NCBI GenBank assembly: GCA_004173475.1
Contig: SEBU01000003.1
Location: 1 to 64,000, forward strand
Length of the DNA: 64,000 nt
Direction: 5' to 3'
Source of the DNA: Gammaproteobacteria bacterium
GTDB taxonomy: Bacteria > Pseudomonadota > Gammaproteobacteria > Pseudomonadales > Cellvibrionaceae
Shown: positions 57,897-64,000 of the stretch, in pieces
Position numbering within the stretch: position 1 is the stretch's first letter
How the letters are laid out: each line of letters opens with the position of its first letter
Program-made: the position numbers and the translations under genes
The notes under the pieces: generated by a model
The model's input: only the letters and a program-made list of their open reading frames with translations
What the model was told of the DNA's origin: nothing
Databases searched by the model: none

Positions 57897-58475
57897 ATGA
57901 ATCAATTAGAACAAACCTTGGCAGCTTTTGATGCTGCTAACGCACAAGACCCTAACATCGAAATCGTCGACGGAAAAAAAATTCCCAAAGAATTGATTTA
58001 CAGCCAACGCATGACCGAACAGCTTCGTAAATTCCTTCCTGAAGCCTCAGAAGTTTTACAGCTGGCGGCTCGTAGTCAACACATTTGTCGCTGGAAAATA
58101 CCGCGCACGGATTATCCCATGGATCGCCAAGGCTATAAAAAGTGGCGCATGGATTTAGCGGTATTTCACGGCGAAACCGCGGGGCAAATAATGCAAGAAA
58201 CTGGTTATACTGAAGAGCTTATTCAGCGTGTTAAAGATTTACTTTTGAAACGCAGTTTAAAACGCGACGACGAAGTTCAGGCGCTGGAAGATGTTATTTG
58301 CCTGGTTTTTTTAGAATTTTATCTTGACGATTTCGCCAGTAAACATGACGAAGCCAAGCTGATCGATATTATTCAAAAAACCTGGAATAAAATGTCAGCA
58401 GCGGGCCATACTGCTGCGTTAAAACTTCCGTTATCAAACAACATGCTAGCCTTAGTGACTAAAGCCCTTCAATAA
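57897..58475 (+). CDS. DUF4202 family protein
   Basis: 192 residues, soluble. Contains the family's RSQHICRWKIPR and GYKKWRMDLAVFHGE motifs and a late EFYLDDFASKH. These conserved His, Asp and Glu suggest a metal-binding helical fold, but no activity is established. Translationally close to the upstream anr gene. Confidence 0.85.
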   Translation: MNQLEQTLAAFDAANAQDPNIEIVDGKKIPKELIYSQRMTEQLRKFLPEASEVLQLAARSQHICRWKIPRTDYPMDRQGYKKWRMDLAVFHGETAGQIMQETGYTEELIQRVKDLLLKRSLKRDDEVQALEDVICLVFLEFYLDDFASKHDEAKLIDIIQKTWNKMSAAGHTAALKLPLSNNMLALVTKALQ

Positions 58476-58487
58476 CAGGATTAAGTA

Positions 58488-58874
58488 ATGTACGAAATAT
58501 TAAAACATTCTCATTTAACTGCACTCGCACTTTCATTCTTATTATTTTTTGTGCGCGGCTATTTAATGATGCGCGAATCAGCGTTGAGCAAACATCGGGC
58601 CCTGCTTATCGCACCACATATCATTAACTTGTTGCTGATAGGCACGGGCATTAGCCTCGCCGTATTTTTACATATGAGCCCCGGTAGTCAACCTTGGCTT
58701 GCGGTAAAATTAATTGCGTTAGTTTTTTATATAGCCTTAGGCATCCTAACCTTTAAGCACCCCAATTTAGCGGTGAGGAAAATACTTTGGTTGCTGGCTC
58801 TAATTGTTTTCGCTTTCATTGTGAGCGTCGCACAGAGCAAGAATCCTTATGGATTTTTCGCCAATATTTTTTAA
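58488..58874 (+). CDS. SirB2-family membrane protein
   Basis: 128 residues with four hydrophobic helices and the FFVRGYLMM and PHIINLLLIGTGISLA motifs of SirB2-like proteins. Function not known. AGGA ribosome site; 12 bases after the DUF4202 stop, probably same transcript. Confidence 0.88.
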   Translation: MYEILKHSHLTALALSFLLFFVRGYLMMRESALSKHRALLIAPHIINLLLIGTGISLAVFLHMSPGSQPWLAVKLIALVFYIALGILTFKHPNLAVRKILWLLALIVFAFIVSVAQSKNPYGFFANIF

Positions 58875-58981
58875 GCAATCCAAAACCTCAACCTGAATCA
58901 AATGTGAGGGCTCAGGTTACCTAGCCTCTTCAATATTCATAGCTATACTTTCAAACACTATCTCTATGTTGGAAATGTGGT

Positions 58982-60565
58982 GTGGAAACTATCGCAGGCT
59001 ATCATTTAAAGACAACGCTGGGGGCCGGTGGCATGGCCAGCGTTTACCTGGCAATTCAAGAGTCACTGGATCGTCAAGTCGCTATTAAAGTACTTAACGC
59101 ATCTTTAATTGATGACCCAATGATTCAAAGGCGGTTTGCGCAAGAATCAAAACTCATTGCCAGTCTTAATCATCCTAATATCGTTCAGGTCATCGACCAG
59201 GGAGTGAGCGAGAAAGGCAATCCTTATTTTGTTATGCCCTTCGTAAAATGCATCTCACTTGATGCCGTTTTAAAACGCACTGATGTCAGCGCAACACGGA
59301 AAATTGATATTGCGATTCAAATTTGCAAAGCGCTCGCCTATGCCCACCGCAATGGTGTGATTCATCGCGATATAAAACCCGGCAATATTCTGGTGGATTA
59401 CGATGGTCACGTTCGCCTCGTAGATTTCGGTATAGCGGGTTATTTCACAGCACGCGAAAGCTCTACTAACAATGTTGATGTAATCATGGGAACAGACACC
59501 TACATGGCTCCCGAACAAATTGAGGGCATTAATAAAACAACCCATTTAAGTGATATTTATTCATTGGGTGTCGTAATGCATCAATTATTTTTTGGCTGCC
59601 TTCCTTTTGAAATGAACCCGAAAGAAGGCACAAGTGGAACCGGCACTAATGCGGAATTTCATGCGCAACTAAAACCGCTCGTAAACTCATGCCTGGAATC
59701 AACGCCTCAAAAACGACCGGTAAATGTTGACGAGATTCGGCAGCGATTATTATTAATCGCCCAGGGGAAACATCTGCGCGCCAATCGTTGGAGCAGTGAT
59801 TCTCCACAAAATGACATACCTGCAAATTACCAGCTGTTGGATGTATTGAAAGAAAATCCTTTTGGCGCCACTTACCTTGTGAAAGATCCAAAACAAAATC
59901 GTTTTATTGTTATCAAAAAACAACGCCTGGATCATGTTGGCAGAGCGCAAATGATCAACGCGAAACTTACCCACATTCAGCATCCGCATATTGCGAGAAT
60001 TTTTGGTACAGGGAAAAATCAACGCGTATTTATTAATGCAACTGAATATCTCGCAGCAGGCAGTTTACAAGACAGGTTGTCGCAAGCATTTACGCTAGGT
60101 CAATGGATTGTAATGGCTCAACAATTGTGCGCCGCCCTCACCTGTGCTCATGCGAATGGCGTTCTGCATGGGAACTTACGACCAAGCAATATTTTATTTG
60201 CTGAAAATAATTTTATTAAAATTACTGATTTTGGATTTCCTGCTCACAGCTATTCCGAACAGGATGATTGGTATCGACCAAAAAATGAAATGGAGTCTGT
60301 TCACGCCGATATTTACGCTGCAGGTGTAATTTTATTTCAACTCTTAAGCGCCACCCGTCCGCAAGGAAGTTTCTTTAACTGGAAAAACTATTGGGCTTTA
60401 CGCCACATTCCTCGCAAATTACGCGATATTGTTTTACGAATGACGCACTCAAATATAAGAAAGCGTTACTACTGTGCGGAATTAGCTATGGATGCACTTA
60501 AAAATTTTTATGATCAGCAAAACACCCGTATGGCGGAAAAAGTTTTTATTACTCGGAAACGCTAA
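58982..60565 (+). CDS. Serine/threonine kinase with a second, degenerate kinase domain
   Basis: 527 residues, GTG start (GGAA site). The first kinase domain (~1-260) is complete: LGAGGMASVY, VAIK (K36), HRDIKPGN (128-135), DFG (148-150), and an activation segment ending in APEQ. The second (~280-525) keeps IKK and DFG (416-418) but has HGNLRPSN where HRD-K should be, so the catalytic Asp is Asn: a pseudokinase. No membrane helix, PASTA or FHA domain. It is the last gene of the anr-DUF4202-SirB2 run but 107 bases away. Confidence 0.9.
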   Translation: METIAGYHLKTTLGAGGMASVYLAIQESLDRQVAIKVLNASLIDDPMIQRRFAQESKLIASLNHPNIVQVIDQGVSEKGNPYFVMPFVKCISLDAVLKRTDVSATRKIDIAIQICKALAYAHRNGVIHRDIKPGNILVDYDGHVRLVDFGIAGYFTARESSTNNVDVIMGTDTYMAPEQIEGINKTTHLSDIYSLGVVMHQLFFGCLPFEMNPKEGTSGTGTNAEFHAQLKPLVNSCLESTPQKRPVNVDEIRQRLLLIAQGKHLRANRWSSDSPQNDIPANYQLLDVLKENPFGATYLVKDPKQNRFIVIKKQRLDHVGRAQMINAKLTHIQHPHIARIFGTGKNQRVFINATEYLAAGSLQDRLSQAFTLGQWIVMAQQLCAALTCAHANGVLHGNLRPSNILFAENNFIKITDFGFPAHSYSEQDDWYRPKNEMESVHADIYAAGVILFQLLSATRPQGSFFNWKNYWALRHIPRKLRDIVLRMTHSNIRKRYYCAELAMDALKNFYDQQNTRMAEKVFITRKR

Positions 60566-60568
60566 GCT

Positions 60569-60808
60569 TTAAAGCAGACCTTTTGGCGATGCATTGTGAA
60601 GATCAATAATCGTAAAGGCCGCCTTATCAGCCTCCCGCTCAAGGTCACTCCACATATCTGGGGCCGCTTTGGTGTGTACTTCATGATCATGCAACCCCAA
60701 CTCATCAATATCTAAATAAATTTTGGAATCGTTTGACTTTAAAGTAACTGAATAACTCATACCTGCATGCGTTTTGTGAATTGCTGAAGGCACATCAGTC
60801 GTGCTCAT
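60569..60808 (-). CDS. Small acidic protein, unknown
   Basis: 79 residues with an AGGA ribosome site before the ATG. Soluble; contains a histidine-rich GLHDHEVH stretch. Convergent with the kinase gene, 3 bases between stops. No family recognised. The gap to tRNA-Arg (60809-61028) holds only the terminator. Confidence 0.55.
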   Translation of the reverse strand: MSTTDVPSAIHKTHAGMSYSVTLKSNDSKIYLDIDELGLHDHEVHTKAAPDMWSDLEREADKAAFTIIDLHNASPKGLL

Positions 60809-60989
60809 GTTTGAATCCTATATCTTTAGTTTTTAGCTTCGCTGTGACTAAATAATAGTCCAAGCCAATATTTAAAAATGTTCTCTGACGAACCATAAAT
60901 TACGAAATTTTTCGAACTATAAATTACAGGAAGGGAATATTAAGACTTTTGCTGAGAGTGGAACTTGATAGCGGATAAAACAGCAATAA

Positions 60990-61021
60990 AAAAGGGGTTA
61001 GCTTTTCAGCTAACCCCTTTT
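60990..61021 (-). terminator. Terminator of tRNA-Arg
   Basis: Nine-pair stem GGGGTTAGC / GCTAACCCC with a six-base loop and flanking A7 and T4 runs. On the minus strand it follows the tRNA by eight bases. Confidence 0.92.
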
Positions 61022-61028
61022 CACTATA

Positions 61029-61105
61029 TGGTGCACTCAGGAGGATTCGAACCTCCGACCGCTCGGTTCGTAGCCGAGTACTCTATCCAGCTGAGCTATG
61101 AGTGC
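61029..61105 (-). tRNA. tRNA-Arg (anticodon ACG)
   Basis: 77 bases with encoded CCA. Acceptor stem GCACTCA/TGAGTGC, anticodon stem CTCGG/CCGAG around CTACGAA, and a normal T-arm GGTTCGAATCC. ACG is normally edited to ICG and reads CGU/CGC/CGA. No integrated element seen next to it; 61106-61337 shows nothing recognisable. Confidence 0.97.
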
Positions 61106-61337
61106 AATGTCGAGGCGCGCATTCTATTGGCCCGTCGCTTTAGCGTCAAGCATTTATTCGCATTTTCAATCAAATGCTTTTACATCTAATGCCTTTAAAA
61201 TCAATGAAATACAGAAAATAAGCAAACTGAATAGTTTACAACCACATATTGACGCCACGTTCAGACTGAACGCTCTCGCTAAGCGCATAACTATAGTTAA
61301 AACTGCCTTTAACTTTCTCGATGAGCAAATAATGATT

Positions 61338-62498
61338 TCAACTGAAGAAATCTAACTGCTCGTCGCCACGCTTTTTCTTCCCCGGCACATTCAGTGGCTT
61401 ACGAAATTTATTGGTGTCCAGCCAGTTAAATCGCGAGCTTCTACCTATATTGAGCCGTTTTAGTGTCTTCTCGAAACGCTGGCGAATCATGTCCGCCCAT
61501 AAACCTTCTCCACTCATACGTGAGCCAAAAGTTGCGTCGTAATCTTTACCGCCGCGCATATCGCGAACACGATTCATAACTCGCTCAGCACGATCGGGAA
61601 AATGTACTTCGAGCCATTGCTGAAAGAGCGGGTTCACCTCCCAGGGTAATCGCAAGATGGTATAGCCAGCGCAAGTGGCTCCAGCATCAAAAGCAGCTGT
61701 GAGAATTTTTTCCAGGTCTTGATCAGTGACGAAGGGAATAATAGGAGCAACACTGACCGACGTTGGAATCCCCGCTTGGGTCAGCCGATGAATAGTTTCC
61801 AACCTACGTGTAGGTGATGCTGCACGAGGCTCTAAAGTACGCGAAATACTATGGTCCAACGTTGTAATAGTGATGGCGGCAACTGCAAGTTGGTCCCTCG
61901 CCATATCCGACAACAAATCCATGTCCCGCTCAATTAAAGACGACTTAGTGATCAGTCCCACCGGGTGTCGACATTCGTGCAGAACTTCTAAAACGCGTCG
62001 GGTTAACTGTAGTTTCCGGTCACAGGGTTGGTAGGCATCTGTATTAACCCCAAGGGCAATACTGCTGGGAAGGTAGGATGGTGCCGCCAGCTCTTGGCGA
62101 AGCAGTTCCGCCGCATTAATTTTGGCAAAAAGACGTGTCTCAAAATCCAGCCCAGGGGATAAGCCCAGATAAGCGTGAGTAGGCCGTGCAAAACAATATA
62201 TGCAACCGTGCTCACAACCTCGGTAAGGATTGAGAGATACGCTAAATGGCAAATCAGGGGATTGATTACGGGAAAGAATGGTTTTCGCAATTTCATGAGT
62301 AACATGTGTTGCCGTAGCGGATCGCTCACCATCTTCGTCCTGCCACCAGCCATCATCAATAGCTTCCGTTTCCTGGGTTTCGTAACGTCCAATTATATGG
62401 CTAACGGCCCCCCTACCCTTAAGTGAAGCCAAAGGACGGGAAATCCATGGATCTGGATCTTCAAGGTATTCGTCAGGCGGATTTTCAGGAGTAATCAT
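61338..62498 (-). CDS. PA0069-family radical SAM protein
   Basis: 386 residues. Radical SAM cluster motif CEHGCIYC (C95, C99, C102) inside NPYRGCEHGCIYCFARPTH, the diagnostic phrase of this spore-photoproduct-lyase-like group, and a lysine/arginine-rich C-terminal tail. The substrate is not known. The start codon lies within a perfect palindrome containing a LexA-type box, which suggests damage-inducible expression. I recall that PA0069 of Pseudomonas was reported in the LexA regulon. Confidence 0.92.
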   Translation of the reverse strand: MITPENPPDEYLEDPDPWISRPLASLKGRGAVSHIIGRYETQETEAIDDGWWQDEDGERSATATHVTHEIAKTILSRNQSPDLPFSVSLNPYRGCEHGCIYCFARPTHAYLGLSPGLDFETRLFAKINAAELLRQELAAPSYLPSSIALGVNTDAYQPCDRKLQLTRRVLEVLHECRHPVGLITKSSLIERDMDLLSDMARDQLAVAAITITTLDHSISRTLEPRAASPTRRLETIHRLTQAGIPTSVSVAPIIPFVTDQDLEKILTAAFDAGATCAGYTILRLPWEVNPLFQQWLEVHFPDRAERVMNRVRDMRGGKDYDATFGSRMSGEGLWADMIRQRFEKTLKRLNIGRSSRFNWLDTNKFRKPLNVPGKKKRGDEQLDFFS

Positions 62499-62549
62499 AA
62501 AAACACCAAAATACTGTTTATACGAACAGTATTTTGGTGTTTTTATGAT
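62494..62549. promoter_or_regulatory. Perfect 25-base-arm inverted repeat around a LexA-type SOS box
   Basis: Arms 62494-62518 and 62525-62549 are exact reverse complements with a six-base centre (TATACG). At its heart 62512-62531 reads TACTGTTTATACGAACAGTA, a CTGT-N8-ACAG SOS box. The start codon of the radical SAM gene (62496-62498) is inside the left arm, so a transcript that begins to the right of the palindrome would fold over its own start. Confidence 0.85.
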
Positions 62550-62567
62550 GTCAAATCAAGGTATATT

Positions 62568-62801
62568 TCACTGAATATCGCGTTCACCCACTATGATAAA
62601 GCCCAATGAATTTACGGTATCGCCAAGATCAGTGGGTAAGTCAGAATTTTTACCAATTGACGGGGAGTCATTAAATGAGGATAGGGAGTTTAACGAGTTC
62701 GGCTCGTCTGTATATTTGCCTGATCCGGAATTGAGGGGACTGCGGTAATAATCTTTATCTAAAGGGCTAATAATAGGCACACGTTGTTGGTGGATTCTCA
62801 T
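62568..62801 (-). CDS. Small protein, unknown
   Basis: 77 residues, ATG with a GGAG site nine bases upstream. Rich in Ser, Asn, Pro and Asp, probably disordered; no signal peptide or motif. It lies upstream of the palindrome on the same strand as the radical SAM gene. May be a genuine stress-type gene or a chance frame. Confidence 0.5.
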   Translation of the reverse strand: MRIHQQRVPIISPLDKDYYRSPLNSGSGKYTDEPNSLNSLSSFNDSPSIGKNSDLPTDLGDTVNSLGFIIVGERDIQ

Positions 62802-62836
62802 AAACGAAACTCCAGCTTACGCTTTTATCAGGGATT

Positions 62837-63004
62837 TTAATCTTCAGCGCCACGACGCTGCTCATGACTACGATGCCCCGACTCTATGGAGCGGCCAGGA
62901 TCTTTTTTCAAATTTCCACTTATTGCACCATTCCCTTTTTTACCGGCCTCAGAAATTCGTTCAGATTGTTCTGAAAAATTTTTATCGCTCTTTTTACTAG
63001 TCAT
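62837..63004 (-). CDS. Small hydrophilic stress-type protein (KGG-like)
   Basis: 55 residues from the ATG at 63004 with a GAGG ribosome site. Almost wholly charged and glycine-rich: SEAGKKGNGAISGNLKKDPG followed by HRSHEQRRG. This resembles the short KGG repeats of GsiB/con-10-type general stress proteins. Divergent from the PRC-barrel gene. Confidence 0.6.
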   Translation of the reverse strand: MTSKKSDKNFSEQSERISEAGKKGNGAISGNLKKDPGRSIESGHRSHEQRRGAED

Positions 63005-63197
63005 TTTTTAGTCCTCACAATAATTACGTAATTAACATGGGTAAAAAGTTGACTTCATATATTCTAAAAAATTCCAGTTAAATTTCAATTAATCTAAAAG
63101 CATTTTATACAGCAATAAAATTGCTTTTCGAAGCTAATGAGGCGACGAGGACAAAAATAATTTTATTTAGTAATTTATACGACACATATTTTTAAGG

Positions 63198-63224
63198 GAA
63201 CTTTTGAACACGTGCTTTATCACA
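63198..63224 (+). promoter_or_regulatory. Possible AlgU/sigma-E-type promoter before the PRC-barrel gene
   Basis: GAACTT at 63198-63203, preceded by G, then 16 bases and TCACA. This is close to GAACTT-N16-TCTGA. It lies about 200 bases upstream of the gene in the 397-base divergent gap 63005-63401, where I found nothing else definite. Confidence 0.4.
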
Positions 63225-63401
63225 TGCATACACTCACAACTAAAGGGCTAATTACTTGTGCGGTTCCGTACAGAGAAATATGAAGAACTTTTTTAAACTA
63301 AATCCGTAGATACTGAAAATCTGGGTTTAATTTATTACATAGTCTTAATTTTTTTAAGACTTTCATTCAGTTCTAAACTTTCATTTGCAGGAGTAAAGAT
63401 T

Positions 63402-63818
63402 ATGAATTATGACAATCGCGATACTTACGGTATGTACAAAAAAGAATATCATACAGGTCCAGGCCCTCGCCTAATGGGTGCAGACACCTTGAATGGTAAC
63501 GATGTTTACAACACAGCCGACGAAGACCTTGGTGATATTAAAGAAATTATGCTCGACGTTGCCGCAGGCAAAGTTGCGTACGCAGTTCTTTCATACGGTG
63601 GCGTTTTTGGTCTAGGCGAAAAACTTTTTGCTGTACCTTGGAAGGCGTTGAAACTGGACACAGTAAACAAGCGTTTCGTTTTGGATATTAGTAAAGAACG
63701 CCTTGAAAACGCTCCTGGCTTTGATAAAGATGATTGGCCAGACATGACTGACCGTAATTGGGCAGACAGCATTCATAATTTTTATGATAATGATGCATTT
63801 AATAGACGCCAGCATTAA
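63402..63818 (+). CDS. PRC-barrel domain protein
   Basis: 138 residues with an AGGAG site. The PRC barrel runs from about residue 25 to 95: MGADTLNGNDVYN, EDLGDIKEIMLDVAAGKVAYAVL, LFAVPWKAL. The Asp- and Asn-rich C-terminal tail is probably disordered. Cytosolic PRC-barrel proteins of this kind often accompany stress-response genes; specific role unknown. Confidence 0.92.
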   Translation: MNYDNRDTYGMYKKEYHTGPGPRLMGADTLNGNDVYNTADEDLGDIKEIMLDVAAGKVAYAVLSYGGVFGLGEKLFAVPWKALKLDTVNKRFVLDISKERLENAPGFDKDDWPDMTDRNWADSIHNFYDNDAFNRRQH

Positions 63819-63842
63819 TTAGCTGCGCTCTAATGTCATCAG

Positions 63843-63873
63843 AAGCCGCATGAAAATGCGGCTTTGTTTTTTT
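63843..63873 (+). terminator. Terminator after the PRC-barrel gene
   Basis: Nine-pair stem AAGCCGCAT / ATGCGGCTT with a GAAA tetraloop, then TTTGTTTTTTT. Confidence 0.92.
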
Positions 63874-63982
63874 ATAGACTTAAAATCGCCTCCAATCATA
63901 TCCGCCTAATAATTTACTAGCCCTCGCAAACTGTATCCATAACCAGTATAATCTAATTCCCCATTTTCGCCCATACCTGGTC

Positions 63983-64000
63983 ATGACTCAAGTACCTGTT
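63983..64000 (+). CDS. Possible start of a further gene (partial)
   Basis: ATG at 63983 opens MTQVPV and runs off the window. A TATAAT at 63947-63952 is a plausible -10 box. Only six codons are visible, so this is tentative. Confidence 0.25.

Overview
The window comes from a motile, polysaccharide-degrading gammaproteobacterium, most likely in or near Cellvibrio (Cellvibrionaceae). Four things point there. There is a pseudomonad-type flagellar cluster with a FleS/FleR pair and sigma-54 promoter sequences. There is a GH9 cellulase-family enzyme, and a lipoprotein with poly-serine linkers of the kind common in Cellvibrio and Saccharophagus. The housekeeping genes (RapA, DeaD, an Fnr/Anr-type regulator, a PA0069-type radical SAM protein) are gammaproteobacterial. 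The DNA is moderately AT-rich by eye. No prophage, insertion sequence or CRISPR array was seen.

Layout. Positions 1-10604 (minus strand) are one open frame that runs off the left edge: at least 3534 codons of an RTX protein. It has a serralysin-like zinc site near its N-terminus, a second and different HEXXH site in the middle, about nine RTX modules and an array of Ig-like repeats. Upstream lie four small secreted cysteine-containing paralogues (10664-13601), two of them preceded by copies of the same ~325 bp non-coding segment, and then an unknown membrane protein. From 15.4 to 19.6 kb are a GH9 glycoside hydrolase with an unusual N-terminal extension and a GT4 glycosyltransferase, followed by tRNA-Leu(CAA).

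From 19.9 to 41.4 kb is a flagellar block, all on the minus strand except one small plus-strand gene. In transcription order it is fleS-fleR, fliE-F-G-H-I-J, a STAS / response-regulator phosphatase-kinase / Hpt signalling module, fliK, fliL-M-N-O-P-Q-R and flhB. Good sigma-54 -24/-12 sequences lie upstream of fleS, fliE, fliK and fliL. This fits a hierarchy in which a master activator drives fleSR and FleR then drives basal-body and export genes. fleQ, fliD/S and flhA/flhF are not adjacent.

From 41.7 to 56.7 kb are mostly single housekeeping genes: an EamA permease, a HIT protein, a possible PD-(D/E)XK nuclease, yaiI, deaD with a long leader, a TonB-like membrane protein, rapA, a hexose-6-phosphate mutarotase, a receiver-TPR protein, a seven-bladed FG-GAP lipoprotein and a cold-shock protein. 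From 57.1 to 60.6 kb, an Fnr/Anr-type regulator is followed by DUF4202, SirB2-like and tandem kinase-pseudokinase genes. The right end has tRNA-Arg(ACG), a radical SAM gene whose start lies in a perfect 56 bp palindrome containing a LexA-type SOS box, and several small stress-type genes including a PRC-barrel protein.
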